The notes under the pieces are model-generated. The model was not told the origin of the DNA and searched no databases. It saw nothing but the letters and a program-made list of their open reading frames with translations. A stretch of 64,000 nucleotides of DNA from Streptomyces catenulae (GTDB lineage Bacteria > Actinomycetota > Actinomycetes > Streptomycetales > Streptomycetaceae). The stretch's first letter is position 1. Every line of letters begins with the position of its first letter. This document shows, piece by piece, positions 1-8,945 of this stretch. The DNA lies in contig NZ_JODY01000001.1 in the NCBI RefSeq assembly GCF_000718015.1, positions 372,001 through 436,000 of the forward strand, read 5' to 3'. Position numbers and translations under genes: made by a program.

Positions 1-52
1 TCCGGGGCTGCCGGTCTGCTGAGCGCCGCCGGGCCGGGCGGGGCGTCGGGGG

Positions 53-1300
53 TCAGTCGCCCTTCTCGGGGGTCACCCGGTAGACGACGGTGGCGTGTGC
101 GGGCACCGTCACGGTGATCTCGTCGGTGGTGTGCCGGTCGGTGCGCTGCCACAGGTCCCGCAGCCGGTAGCGGGGTGCCGCGGGCAGTCCGGCGGCGGTC
201 GCGCCGGTGGTGATCCGCTGCTCGTGGTCGCTCTCGTTGAAGAGCGCCACCGCCCGGTCGCCGTTCGCCAACTCCTTGACCAGCGTCCACCGTCCGCCGT
301 CGCTGTCCAGCACGGTCGCCTGACGGCCCAGCGGGTCCTGGTCGAGCGCGATGACGTCCGTGTTGCGCAGGATGTCGTACGTCTGCGGGGAGGCGGTGCG
401 CAGATCGGTGCCGATGAGCAGCGGCGCGGCCATCATGGCCCAGAGGGTGAAATGGCTGCGGTACTCGGTGTCCGTCATTCCGCCGTTGCCGACCTCCAGC
501 ATGTCCGGGTCGTTCCAGTGTCCGGGACCGGCGTACGGGGCGAGCGGCAGATTCTTCTTCAGAATGTCCAGCATGCTCGCCCAGGTGTCGCCGATGTCCC
601 CGGTGGTCCGCCATGACTGCCCCAACTCCGCGGCCCATTCCCAGGGCGCGTTCTCGCCCCATTCGCAGATGCTGTACGTGATCGGGCGGCCGGTGGCGCG
701 CAGTGCGTCGCGCATGGCGGTGTAACGCTGCCGGGCGTCCACGCCTTGGTTGTTGCAGTTGTCGTACTTGAGGTAGTCCACGCCCCAGTCGGCGAACTGC
801 CGCGCGTCGGATCTCTCATGGCCCAGCGCCCCGGGAAATCCGATGTCGCTGCAGGTCCTGGTGCCCGCGCTGGTGTAGATACCGAACTTCAGCCCCTTGG
901 CGTGGACATAGTCGGCGACCGCTTTGATGCCGTGCGGAAAGCGGATCGGGTCGGGGACGAGTCTCCCTTGCGGATCGCGGGTGGGCATCGCCCAGCAGTC
1001 GTCGAGATTGACGTAGGTGTATCCGGCGTCCTTGAGTCCTTTGGCGAGGAAGAGATCGGCGATCTCCTTGACCATTTTCTCGTTGAATTCCGGTCCGCAG
1101 TGGGTGGAATTCCAGTTGTTGAAGCCCATCGGGGGAGTGGCGGCGGGACCGTCCGCCGCTTTTCCGGTGGCGGACGGAGCGGGAGCCCGGGCGGCGGACG
1201 GCGGGGCGGCTGCCGCGGTGACGCAGAGCAGCGCGGCGGACAGCGCACCGAGCGCGGCGTGCCGCCGCCGACCGACGGGGGAGCGCAGGAACTGGCGCAT
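53..1300 (-). CDS. Secreted GH27 alpha-galactosidase
   Basis: Glycoside hydrolase family 27 enzyme expected to release terminal alpha-galactose outside the cell. The 415-residue product starts at the ATG at 1300, chosen because GGAG lies 8 nt upstream and an Arg-rich Sec signal peptide (about residues 1-38) follows at once; the frame stays open 37 codons further upstream without such features. The catalytic barrel shows PPMGFNNWN (57-64), the nucleophile Asp180 in YLKYDNC, the probable acid/base Asp235 in TTGDIGDTW (aligns with the second catalytic Asp of human GLA) and GHWNDPDM (260-267). The C-terminal beta domain is complete. It is divergent from the kinase-Nudix gene across a 667-nt gap and looks monocistronic. 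Exact substrate (melibiose, galactomannan side chains) cannot be read from the sequence. Confidence 0.93.
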   Translation of the reverse strand: MRQFLRSPVGRRRHAALGALSAALLCVTAAAAPPSAARAPAPSATGKAADGPAATPPMGFNNWNSTHCGPEFNEKMVKEIADLFLAKGLKDAGYTYVNLDDCWAMPTRDPQGRLVPDPIRFPHGIKAVADYVHAKGLKFGIYTSAGTRTCSDIGFPGALGHERSDARQFADWGVDYLKYDNCNNQGVDARQRYTAMRDALRATGRPITYSICEWGENAPWEWAAELGQSWRTTGDIGDTWASMLDILKKNLPLAPYAGPGHWNDPDMLEVGNGGMTDTEYRSHFTLWAMMAAPLLIGTDLRTASPQTYDILRNTDVIALDQDPLGRQATVLDSDGGRWTLVKELANGDRAVALFNESDHEQRITTGATAAGLPAAPRYRLRDLWQRTDRHTTDEITVTVPAHATVVYRVTPEKGD

Positions 1301-1967
1301 GAACAGGTCTCCGTCCTCGGGGGATGGGTGGGGGTGACCGGTCGCACGTGTGAGGTGACGGTAGAGCCTGTTGAACTCTGTTGGAAGAGGGTCGCTGGGC
1401 GGTGCCGTCATTCCCGAACTGCCCAGTGGTCACCGGGACTTGGCGGAGGGGGAGAGTGTCCAGCTCTCTCGTCTCCCTCGACTCTGCGCGGTTGCGTTCG
1501 TTCATGTGGGATTCGCGGGGCGAGGTGGGAGCGGTCGCCGGGGCGGGCTGACGGCATCCTGTCGCGGCGGCGCGGCAGGGGCATCGGCGCGCCCCCGGAT
1601 TTCCTTCCGTGCCGCGCGACGAATGGGCCGCCCGGGAATGCCGTTCCGGGTGTTTCCGGTGCGACGGGCGGCTGTCATATGCGGATGTCAGGGTTCCCCG
1701 GGCCCGTGCGCGGGCAGGGGTTTCGGTCCGGGAGGCGCTGGGGAGCGCTTGGTTGCCGAGGGCTTCGCGGGGCGGGATACGAGGCGGTGTCCCCACCGTG
1801 GCGCATTGTGCGACCGGCGCGTGCACGGGGCCCGCGCGGCGCCCCGCCACCACGTCGCCGCCGCACGGTGCACCGTTCCCGGCTGTGCGCGCGGCCCGTG
1901 GATTCGAACGTTTTCCGTGGCAGGCTGGTGCGGGCAACTCACCTGGTTCCGGAGAAGAGGGGACACC
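1301..1967. other. Long divergent intergenic region
   Basis: 667 nt between the alpha-galactosidase and kinase-Nudix starts. Open frames cross it, but none has a ribosome site or recognisable product. About 70 nt upstream of the galactosidase start is a 6-bp direct repeat, CTGTTG at 1368-1373 and 1378-1383, exactly one helical turn apart, possibly a repressor site for the sugar enzyme. The kinase-Nudix start is preceded by GGAGAAGAGGGG. No tRNA or riboswitch was recognised. Confidence 0.4.
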
Positions 1968-3005
1968 GTGATCGTCTGGCTGAACGGCACGTTCGGTGCG
2001 GGCAAGACCACAGCGGCGCAGGAATTGCTCGACCTGCTTCCGGGGAGCACGCTCTACGACCCCGAACTCCTCGGTCAGGGCCTGCGGATGATGCTGCCCG
2101 CCAAGCGCCTGGAGGAAATCGACGACCTCCAGGACCTGCCCGCCTGGCGCCGGTTGGTCGTGGACACCGCGGCGGCGCTGCTGACCGAGGTCCCCGGCCC
2201 CTTGGTGACCCCGATGACGTTGTTGCGTCAGGAATACCGCGACGAAATCTTCGGCGCCCTCGCCGCCCGCCGCATTCCGGTCCGGCATTTTCTCCTGGAT
2301 GCGGAGGAAACGATCCTGCGGGCACGGATCGCGCACCGTGAGGAAACCGCCGCCGATGCGGCGAGCGCGGCGCAGGTCCGCCGCTGGGGTCTGGACGCCC
2401 TCACCTCGTACGCCGAGGCGCTGAGCTGGCTCAAGGACGACGCCTATGTGGTGGACACCGGGCGGCTGACACCCCGGCGCGCCGCGGAGGAGATAGCCGA
2501 GGCGGTGCGCTCCGGCACCGCCGACTGCGGCATCGTGCAGACCCCGGAGCCCACCGCCGAAACCCTCGCCGCCGGCGTCCTGCTCTTCGACGACGCCGAC
2601 CGCGTCCTCCTCGTCGACCCCACCTACAAACCGGGCTGGGAATTCCCCGGCGGCATCGTCGAGCACGGCGAACCGCCCACCCAGGCCGGACTCCGCGAGG
2701 TCGTGGAGGAGTTGGCGCTCCAACTGCCGCGCACCCCGCGCCTGCTGGTCCTGGACTGGGAGGCGCCCGAACCGCCCGGCTTCGGCGGGCTGCGGCTGCT
2801 CTTCGACGGCGGTCGGCTCACCGACGAGCAGACCCGCGCCCTGCGGCTGCCCGGCGCCGAACTGCGGGAGTGGCGCTTCGTCACCGAGTCCGAGGCGGAA
2901 CATCTGCTGCCGCCGGTCCGCTTCCGCCGGTTGCGCTGGGCGCTGCGGGCCCGCGAGCGCGGCTGCCCGATGCTCCTGGAACGGGGTGTCCCGGCGGGCG
3001 GATGA
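1968..3005 (+). CDS. TmrB-like P-loop kinase fused to Nudix hydrolase
   Basis: 345-residue two-domain protein. Residues 1-185 are a P-loop domain like the tunicamycin-resistance protein TmrB, with Walker A NGTFGAGKTT (6-15) and the family-like stretch PGPLVTPMT (76-83). Residues about 200-335 are a Nudix hydrolase with a near-canonical Nudix box at 229-251 (G-x5-E-x7-REVVEE, the usual late Gly being Ala). The GTG start at 1968 is fixed by GGAGAAGAGGGG just upstream and because Walker A then begins at residue 6, as in the shorter paralogue at 18989-19621. A small-molecule kinase or nucleotide-binding role combined with nucleoside-diphosphate-X cleavage is inferred; the substrate is unknown. 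It is followed by a strong convergent terminator. Confidence 0.85.
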   Translation: MIVWLNGTFGAGKTTAAQELLDLLPGSTLYDPELLGQGLRMMLPAKRLEEIDDLQDLPAWRRLVVDTAAALLTEVPGPLVTPMTLLRQEYRDEIFGALAARRIPVRHFLLDAEETILRARIAHREETAADAASAAQVRRWGLDALTSYAEALSWLKDDAYVVDTGRLTPRRAAEEIAEAVRSGTADCGIVQTPEPTAETLAAGVLLFDDADRVLLVDPTYKPGWEFPGGIVEHGEPPTQAGLREVVEELALQLPRTPRLLVLDWEAPEPPGFGGLRLLFDGGRLTDEQTRALRLPGAELREWRFVTESEAEHLLPPVRFRRLRWALRARERGCPMLLERGVPAGG

Positions 3006-3127
3006 GGACGGGCGGGGAACGGCCCGGACGGGGCGTGCGCGACCGGTGCGCGGCGGTGCGGTGCGCGCCGGTCCGGGAACCGCGGGAAGCTCCCGTCCGG
3101 TCCGGACGCGGGCTTCCGCCGCCGCAC

Positions 3128-3166
3128 CTCACCGGGCGTCCGCACCGCTCGCGGACGCCCGGTGAG
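3128..3166. terminator. Bidirectional hairpin terminator (16-bp stem)
   Basis: Perfect 16-bp inverted repeat (3128-3143 with 3151-3166, 7-nt loop) between the convergent kinase-Nudix and M20 genes. There is no T-tract, as is common for Streptomyces hairpin terminators. The symmetry allows it to serve both strands. Confidence 0.8.
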
Positions 3167-3186
3167 CCGCGCCGTCGCTCCGGTCG

Positions 3187-4548
3187 TCAGCTCCGCTCGG
3201 CCGCGTACCGCTGGAGGAACAGCGCCTCGGCGAGCGACAGCCGCTCCAGCTCCTCGGGCGAGACGCTCTCGTTGACCGCGTGGATCTGCGCGTCCGGCTC
3301 GCTCAGCCCGATCAGCAGGATCTCCGTCTCCGGGTAGAGCGACGCGAGGGTGTTGCAGAGCGGGATGGAGCCGCCCATCCCGGCGATCTGCATCTCCTCC
3401 CCGTCGTACGCCTCCCGCAGCGCCGCCGCCATCGACGCGTACGCCGGGCTGCCGGTGTCGGCGCGGAACGCCTGGCCCTGGCCGACGTGTTCGACGGCGA
3501 CCCGCGCGCCCCAGGGCGCGGCGTTCTCCAGGTGGGCGGTGAGCAGCCGGGTCGCCTCGGCGGCGTCGGTGCCCGGCGGCACCCGCAGGCTGACCAGCGC
3601 CCGGGCGCCCGCCTGGACGGACGGGGTGGCGCCGACGACCGGCGGGCAGTCGATGCCGAGGACGGTCGCGGCGGGCCGGGCCCAGAGCCGGTCGGCGATC
3701 GTGCCGCCGCCGATCAGCCCGACGCCGTCCAGCACCTTCGCGTCCTTGCGGAACTCCTCCTCCGGGTACTGCAGCCCCTCCCAGGCGGCGTCCGCGGCCA
3801 GCCCGTCCACCGTGGTGGAGCCGTCCTCGGCGCGGAGCGAGTCCAGGATGCGGATCAGCGCGGCCAGCGCGTCGGGCGCGGCGCCGCCGAACTGACCGGA
3901 GTGCAGATTTCCGGCCAGGGTGTCGACGGAGACCCGCACCAGCGTCATCCCGCGCAGCGTCGCGGTCGCCGTCGGCAGACCGACGCGGAAGTTCCCGGCG
4001 TCCCCGATGACGATGGTGTCGGCGGTCAGCAGCTCCGGGTGCGCCTCGGCGTACCGCTCCAGCCCGCCGGTGCCCTGCTCCTCCGAACCCTCCACGATGA
4101 CCTTGACGTTCACCGGCACCCCGCCGTGCTCCCGCAGCGCCCGCAGCGCCGTCAGGTGCAGGATGACGCCGCCCTTGCAGTCCGCCGCGCCGCGGCCGTA
4201 CCAGCGGCCGTCCCGCTCGGTCAGCGTGAACGGCGGGGAGTCCCAGGCGGCCTCGTCCAGCGGCGGCTGCACGTCGTAGTGGGCGTAGAGCAGCACCGTC
4301 GGCGCGCCCTCGGGGCCGGGCAGGAAGCCGTAGACCGACTGCGTACCGTCCGGGGTGTCCAGCAGCGCGACGTCCTGGAAGCCGTCGGCCCGCAGCGCCT
4401 CGACGATCCAGCCGGCCGCCGCCTCGCACTCGCTCCTGGGGAACTGCTCCGGATCCGCGACCGAACGGAAGGCCACCAGCTCGGCCAGTTCGGTGCGGGC
4501 GCGGGGCTGCAACGCAGCGACGGTACGGGCCAGCGGGCTGTCAGACAT
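3187..4548 (-). CDS. M20 family dipeptidase/deacylase
   Basis: Zinc metallopeptidase of family M20 (CNDP/dipeptidase type), 453 residues, cytoplasmic. Visible metal and catalytic residues are His90 and Asp92 (YAHYDVQ), bridging Asp123 (AADCKGG), catalytic Glu156 with Glu157 (EGSEEQG) and Asp183 (IGDAGNF); the dimerisation lid lies roughly at 205-320. The ATG at 4548 is preceded by AAGGAGCGTCC, an excellent ribosome site; the longer open frame is not needed. Divergent from the reductase at 4733. The usual role is hydrolysis of dipeptides or N-acyl amino acids; the exact substrate is not visible. Confidence 0.92.
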   Translation of the reverse strand: MSDSPLARTVAALQPRARTELAELVAFRSVADPEQFPRSECEAAAGWIVEALRADGFQDVALLDTPDGTQSVYGFLPGPEGAPTVLLYAHYDVQPPLDEAAWDSPPFTLTERDGRWYGRGAADCKGGVILHLTALRALREHGGVPVNVKVIVEGSEEQGTGGLERYAEAHPELLTADTIVIGDAGNFRVGLPTATATLRGMTLVRVSVDTLAGNLHSGQFGGAAPDALAALIRILDSLRAEDGSTTVDGLAADAAWEGLQYPEEEFRKDAKVLDGVGLIGGGTIADRLWARPAATVLGIDCPPVVGATPSVQAGARALVSLRVPPGTDAAEATRLLTAHLENAAPWGARVAVEHVGQGQAFRADTGSPAYASMAAALREAYDGEEMQIAGMGGSIPLCNTLASLYPETEILLIGLSEPDAQIHAVNESVSPEELERLSLAEALFLQRYAAERS

Positions 4549-4732
4549 GGACGCTCCTTGTGGGCGCGGTGAACTTCTCCGGACCTGCGGTCCGACCGGC
4601 GGGGTGCCGCGGGCGACCCGGAAGTACGGGGGTGAATCCCCCCGATCTTCCCACAGACGTTCGAGCGGAGCGCGGGCCCGTAGGATGCGGACGGTAGGCG
4701 CAGCAAGGATTCGAACGGGAGCAGAAACACCG
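4549..4732. promoter_or_regulatory. Divergent promoter region with two inverted repeats
   Basis: Contains CGGACC-tgc-GGTCCG at 4580-4594 and a GC hairpin (CGGGGG, tgaat loop, CCCCCCG) at 4627-4644. A -10-like TAGGAT lies at 4681-4686 for the rightward gene. The first palindrome sits in the 5' region of the dipeptidase gene and could be an operator. No experimental support. Confidence 0.4.
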
Positions 4733-5956
4733 GTGAGCAGCGAGCAGGCAGCCCAGGACAACGAGCAGGTGTGGGACGTCGTGGTGGTGGGCGCCGGTCC
4801 CGCGGGCGCCTCGGCGGCACACGCGGCGGCGTGCGCGGGGCGCCGGGTGCTGCTCCTGGAGAAGGCGGAACTGCCCCGCTACAAGACCTGCGGCGGCGGC
4901 ATCATCGGTCCCTCGCGGGACTCCCTGCCGCCCGGTTTCACCCTGCCGCTGCGCGACCGGGTGCACGCGGTGACCTTCTCGCTCAACGGCAAGCTGGCCC
5001 GCACCCGGCGCTCCAAGAGCATGCTGTTCGGGCTGATCAACCGCCCCGAGTTCGACGAGGGGCTGGTCAAGGCGGCCAAGGATGCGGGCGCCGAGATCCG
5101 TACCGGCGCCGCGGTCTCGCGGGTCGAGCAGCACGGCGCGGAGGTGCCGGACCGCCGGACGGTCGCGGTGGTGCTCACCGGCGGTGAGGTGATCCTCGCC
5201 CGCGCGGTGGTCGGCGCGGACGGCAGCGCGAGCCGGATAGGCGCGCACGTCGGCGTCAAGCTCGATCAGGTCGACCTCGGTCTGGAGGCGGAGATTCCGG
5301 TGCCGCCGACCGTCGCCGAGGACTGGAAGGGCCGCGTCCTCATCGACTGGGGTCCGCTGCCCGGCAGTTACGGCTGGGTCTTCCCCAAGGGCGACACCCT
5401 CACCGTCGGCGTGATCTCGGCCCGTGGCGAGGGCGCCGCGACCAAGCGGTATCTGGAGGACTTCATCGCCCGGCTCGGCCTCGCGGGCTTCGAACCGGAC
5501 GTCTCGTCCGGACATCTGACGCGCTGCCGCACCGACGACTCGCCGCTCTCCCGCGGCCGGGTGCTCGTCGCCGGGGACGCCGCGGGTCTGCTGGAGCCGT
5601 GGACGCGGGAGGGCATCTCCTTCGCGCTGCGCTCGGGCCGGTTGGCGGGGGAGTGGGCGGCCCGGGTCGCCGAGGCGCACGACGCCGTGGACGCCCGCCG
5701 TCAGGCCCTCAACTACGCCTTCGCCATCAAGGCGGGGCTCGGCGTCGAGATGAGCGTCGGCCGCCGGATGCACGGTGTCTTCGCGCGCCGCCCCGGACTC
5801 CTGCACGCCGTCCTCACCGGCTTCCGCCCCGCCTGGAACGCCTTCGCCGACATCACCCGCGGCACCACCACCCTCGGCGAACTGGTCCGCAGCCACCCGC
5901 TGGCCCGCCGCGCGCTGGACGCCATGGACCGGCGGCAGCAGGCCAGGGAGGGGTGA
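4733..5956 (+). CDS. Geranylgeranyl reductase family FAD oxidoreductase
   Basis: 407-residue flavoprotein of the geranylgeranyl-reductase/digeranylgeranylglycerophospholipid-reductase family, which saturates isoprenoid chains or oxidises related lipids. The N-terminal Rossmann motif VVGAGPAGASAAH is at about 18-30, followed by a KTCGGG segment; the second FAD motif GDAAGLLEPWTREGISFAL lies around residue 285. The GTG start at 4733 puts the Rossmann fold about 15 residues in, as usual; the ribosome site (GGGAGC) is moderate. In Streptomyces such genes often belong to menaquinone-linked neighbourhoods, but no partner gene is here to confirm it. Confidence 0.88.
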   Translation: MSSEQAAQDNEQVWDVVVVGAGPAGASAAHAAACAGRRVLLLEKAELPRYKTCGGGIIGPSRDSLPPGFTLPLRDRVHAVTFSLNGKLARTRRSKSMLFGLINRPEFDEGLVKAAKDAGAEIRTGAAVSRVEQHGAEVPDRRTVAVVLTGGEVILARAVVGADGSASRIGAHVGVKLDQVDLGLEAEIPVPPTVAEDWKGRVLIDWGPLPGSYGWVFPKGDTLTVGVISARGEGAATKRYLEDFIARLGLAGFEPDVSSGHLTRCRTDDSPLSRGRVLVAGDAAGLLEPWTREGISFALRSGRLAGEWAARVAEAHDAVDARRQALNYAFAIKAGLGVEMSVGRRMHGVFARRPGLLHAVLTGFRPAWNAFADITRGTTTLGELVRSHPLARRALDAMDRRQQAREG

Positions 5957-5971
5957 CCCCGGGGCGGGCGG

Positions 5972-5998
5972 AGGGCTGACCGGCCGCCGGTCAGCCCT
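5972..5998. terminator. Bidirectional hairpin terminator (12-bp stem)
   Basis: AGGGCTGACCGG at 5972-5983 pairs perfectly with 5987-5998 across a 3-nt loop. The hairpin lies between convergent genes and includes the stop codon of the methyltransferase. Confidence 0.7.
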
Positions 5999-6629
5999 GG
6001 CGCATCAGCAGATGGCCGCGGCGGAACCGTTCGCCCTCGCCCGGCTCCCGCAGCATCCGCCCCACCTCGGTGAACCCGGCCTTCCGGGCCAGCTCCGCGA
6101 GGTCGTCGATCGGCCACCGGTAGGCGGTCGTCACCTTGTGGTCGAACGGGGTGAGCGGCCCGTCCTCCGCCTCGAAGAAGCCGAGCAGCAGATGGCCGCC
6201 GGGCGCGATCACCCGCCGGAACTCCGCGAAGTACGCGGGCAGTTCCTCGGGCGGGGTGTGGATGACCGAGTACCAGGACACGACGGCGCGCAGGGTGTCG
6301 TCGGCGAGGTCCAGCGCGTCCATGGAGCCGACCTCGAACCGCAGGTCCGGGTAGGCCGCGCGGGCCAGGTCGATCATGGCCGGGGTCAGGTCGACACCGA
6401 AGGCGTCCAGCCCCAGGTCCCGCAGATGCGCGGTCAGATACCCGGGGCCGCAGCCCAGTTCGGCGACGGGCCCGGGACCGGCGGCCCGGACGAGTTCGGC
6501 GAACGCCGCGAGCACGGCGCGGTCCAGCGGAAAGTCGTCCAGCGCGTTACGGGTGAGGTCGGCGTAGAGGTCGGCGATGGCGGCGTAGGCGCTCGCCGTC
6601 GCTTCGAGGTGGGTGGAGGTCTCGGTCAC
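5991..6629 (-). CDS. Class I SAM-dependent methyltransferase
   Basis: 212-residue methyltransferase of the Methyltransf_11 type. SAM motif I VAELGCGPGYL is at 55-65, the acidic motif II GVDLTPAMI follows about 20 residues later, and VVSWYSVIHTPPEEL matches the post-motif region. The GTG start at 6629 begins the conserved N-terminal helix (THLEATASAYAAIADLYAD); the ribosome site is weak, so the start is less certain than the product. The substrate is unknown. It ends inside a shared terminator with the upstream reductase. Confidence 0.85.
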   Translation of the reverse strand: MTETSTHLEATASAYAAIADLYADLTRNALDDFPLDRAVLAAFAELVRAAGPGPVAELGCGPGYLTAHLRDLGLDAFGVDLTPAMIDLARAAYPDLRFEVGSMDALDLADDTLRAVVSWYSVIHTPPEELPAYFAEFRRVIAPGGHLLLGFFEAEDGPLTPFDHKVTTAYRWPIDDLAELARKAGFTEVGRMLREPGEGERFRRGHLLMRQG

Positions 6630-6821
6630 AAGCGAGAACCCTAGATCCTCGCCCCGCCCCGGGCCGCCGAACGGCCAACTCGGCCGCGGTGAGAGGTGTT
6701 TGCGGGACTCTTCCCGGACTGTCCGAGGTGTCACCCGGCCCGGTTCCGTGCCGGTGTCGGGGCGCCTGCCTGCTGGTCCTGCCCACGTTTCCGCCGTGCG
6801 CGTTCACCGGGCGGGGCGCGT

Positions 6822-7262
6822 TCACGACTCCGTGAGGCGGAAGACGGGGTGGCGCGGCGCCGCGATGCGCAGCTCCTCGTCCGAGGAGTCGGCGGTGATC
6901 TCCCCGAAGTACGCCTTCACCTCCCAGCCCCAGCGCCGCAGATAGGCCCGGAGCAGCTCCGGGGTCTCGCCCGGCGCCAGCTCCACGGCGGTGAACGCGC
7001 GGGTGCGGCGGCCGACCCGGAGCTGCCCGCCACCGGCCGCCCGCATGTTGCGCACCCAGTCGGACTCCCCGCGCGCCGAGACGAGATAGCGGGCGCCCTC
7101 GTACGTCATCGGGTTCACCGGGACCCGCCGCCAGGCGCCGCTTTTGCGCCCCCGGACGGAGAGGTCCGCCGCACCGGCGAGGCTGATGCCGTGGCGGGCC
7201 AGCCAGCCGACGGCGGCGTTGAAGCGGGCGGTCGTGCGGCCGGGCTTGAGGTAGCGGGACAT
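6822..7262 (-). CDS. Nitroreductase/F420-dependent (DUF385-type) protein
   Basis: 146-residue protein resembling the deazaflavin-dependent nitroreductase (Ddn-like, DUF385) split-barrel family. Typical features are the RGRKSGAWRRVPVNPM segment (about 40-56), the GESDWVRNMRAAGG segment and the C-terminal PVFRL. The start at 7262 has GGAGGG about 5 nt upstream. It is divergent from a TetR regulator at 7465, and a 15-bp inverted repeat containing two identical-type palindromes lies between them, so this gene is the most likely repression target. Cofactor F420H2 is inferred from the family, not seen. Confidence 0.82.
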   Translation of the reverse strand: MSRYLKPGRTTARFNAAVGWLARHGISLAGAADLSVRGRKSGAWRRVPVNPMTYEGARYLVSARGESDWVRNMRAAGGGQLRVGRRTRAFTAVELAPGETPELLRAYLRRWGWEVKAYFGEITADSSDEELRIAAPRHPVFRLTES

Positions 7263-7339
7263 CTGGCCCTCCGGGGCGCTCGTGGAGTGGTGCGGTACGG
7301 CGGTGGGTCCGCGGTGAGCAGGCGCGATCAGCAAAACGT

Positions 7340-7403
7340 GAGCACTGCTCTTGCTTGAGATCAGTGTGCATGAATGGTCCGCAGGAAGGCAAGAGCAGTG
7401 CTC
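7340..7403. promoter_or_regulatory. Paired palindromic operators between TetR gene and F420-type gene
   Basis: Two 11-bp palindromes GAGCA-S-TGCTC, at 7340-7350 (centre C) and 7393-7403 (centre G). They are themselves arms of a perfect 15-bp inverted repeat (7340-7354 and 7389-7403), 53 bp apart start to start. Their place between divergent genes, one of them tetR-like, fits a TetR operator pair covering both promoters. Confidence 0.65.
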
Positions 7404-7464
7404 TCGGTTTGGTTCACCGGTCGCCTTGTGGTGCGGTGATCCGAGGGATGGCAGACTCCTTGCC

Positions 7465-8238
7465 ATGACGGCGATCCGAGGGGCCAGGGAACGGGCCCGC
7501 AGCGAAATCACCGCGGCCATCAAGGACGAGGCCCGCGCGCAACTCGCGGCCGAAGGTGCCGCCAAGCTCTCCCTGCGCGCGGTGGCCCGCGCCCTGGGAA
7601 TGGCCTCCTCCGCGCTCTACCGCTACTTCCCCAGCCGCGACGACCTGCTCACCGCCCTGATCCTCGACGCCTACCACGCGATCGGCGCGGCGGCGGAGGC
7701 GGCGGATCCCGCCACGGGCGGAGCGGGCGCGAGCGGACCGGCCGAGTCCGGCGGGACGGGCGCGGCGGGCCGCCCGGAGACGCCCGGACACCTTGAGCGC
7801 TGGGTCGCCGTCTGCGGCGGGGTCCGCGCCTGGGCGCTGGCCCATCCGCACGAGTACGCCCTGCTCTACGGCACACCCGTCCCCGGCTACCACGCCCCGC
7901 AGACGACCACCGCACCCGCCGGACGGGTCGCCCGCGCCCTCATCGCCGTCGTCGGCGACGCCCACGCCGCCGGGGCGCTCCACGAGCCGCCGGGACCGCT
8001 GCCCGAGGAGGTCGCGGCCGATGTACGCGCCCTCATGACGGAGCTGGACATCGAGCTGCCCGCGCCCGTCATGGCTGTCCTGGTCGCGACCTGGGCCCAG
8101 CTCTTCGGCCTCATCAGCTTCGAGCTGTTCGGCCAGTTCCACCGGGTGGTGGAGGAGCGCGACGCCTTCTTCGCCCATACGACCCGACGGCTGGCGGAGG
8201 GCGTGGGGCTGACCGCGGAGCCGGGCGGCGCCGCCTGA
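7465..8238 (+). CDS. TetR/AcrR family regulator with WHG-type C-terminus
   Basis: 257-residue transcription factor. The N-terminal TetR helix-turn-helix spans about 15-60 (AAKLSLRAVARALGMASSALYRYF), and the C-terminal ligand domain with WALAHPHEYALLYGTPVPGY resembles the WHG (TetR_C_13-like) group. The ATG at 7465 begins about 10 residues before the first helix, as usual; a CAGACT -10-like element lies 7 nt upstream, so the mRNA may be leaderless. Divergent from the F420-type protein and probably represses it and itself through the GAGCANTGCTC palindromes. Ligand unknown. Confidence 0.88.
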   Translation: MTAIRGARERARSEITAAIKDEARAQLAAEGAAKLSLRAVARALGMASSALYRYFPSRDDLLTALILDAYHAIGAAAEAADPATGGAGASGPAESGGTGAAGRPETPGHLERWVAVCGGVRAWALAHPHEYALLYGTPVPGYHAPQTTTAPAGRVARALIAVVGDAHAAGALHEPPGPLPEEVAADVRALMTELDIELPAPVMAVLVATWAQLFGLISFELFGQFHRVVEERDAFFAHTTRRLAEGVGLTAEPGGAA

Positions 8239-8276
8239 GCCGACGGCCGTTCTCCCCGGGGCGGGCTACGCCGCGG

Positions 8277-8945
8277 TCAGCGCAGGGCGACCGCGGCGCC
8301 CGTCCGTTCGGTGGCGATCTTGACGGCGAAGACCGCCAGCGCGGTGCCCATCACATAGCGGTGCAGGCGCTGCCAGAGCGGGTGCCGGGCGAAGAATCCG
8401 GCGACCGATCCGGCCGTCACGATGAAGAACGCGTTGCCCGCGACCCCCACCGCGATCTGGACCAGCCCCAATATCAGCCCCTGCAGACCGACATGGCCGC
8501 GCTCCGGGTCGACGAACTGCGGCAGCAGCGAGATGTAGAGGATGGCCACCTTGGGGTTGAGCAGGCAGGTGAGGAAGCCCATCAGGAAGAGCTTTCGGGG
8601 CCTGTCCGGTGTCAACTCCTCGGTCGTGGCGGCGGATCGGCCGCCCGGCCGGACGGCCTTCCAGGCCAGCCAGAGCAGATAGCCCGCCCCGGTCAGCTTG
8701 ATCGCCAGGTAGATCTCCGGCACCAGCGCGAAAACGGTGGCGATACCGGCGGACACCGCCAGGAGATAGACCAGGAAGCCGAGGAAGACCCCGGCGAGCG
8801 AGATCAGTCCCGCCCGGCGGCCCTGGGCGATCGAGCGGGAGACCAGGTAGATCATGTTCGGCCCCGGCGTCAGCACCATGCCGAACTCCACCGCGGCGAT
8901 CCCCGCTATTGCTCCCAGCCCGATCACAGCACAACCCCCGTACAC
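8277..8945 (-). CDS. LysE/RhtB family amino-acid exporter
   Basis: 222-residue inner-membrane protein of the LysE family with about six membrane helices. The family signature FGMVLTPGPNMIYLVSRS (about 21-38) is intact, as is the FLMGFLTCLLNPKVAILY segment near 120-137. The GTG at 8945 is supported by GGAGG five nt upstream; a second in-frame GTG at 8927 is possible. Exports amino acids or amino-acid-like molecules; the substrate cannot be told. Convergent with the TetR gene, only 38 nt apart. Confidence 0.9.
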   Translation of the reverse strand: MYGGCAVIGLGAIAGIAAVEFGMVLTPGPNMIYLVSRSIAQGRRAGLISLAGVFLGFLVYLLAVSAGIATVFALVPEIYLAIKLTGAGYLLWLAWKAVRPGGRSAATTEELTPDRPRKLFLMGFLTCLLNPKVAILYISLLPQFVDPERGHVGLQGLILGLVQIAVGVAGNAFFIVTAGSVAGFFARHPLWQRLHRYVMGTALAVFAVKIATERTGAAVALR

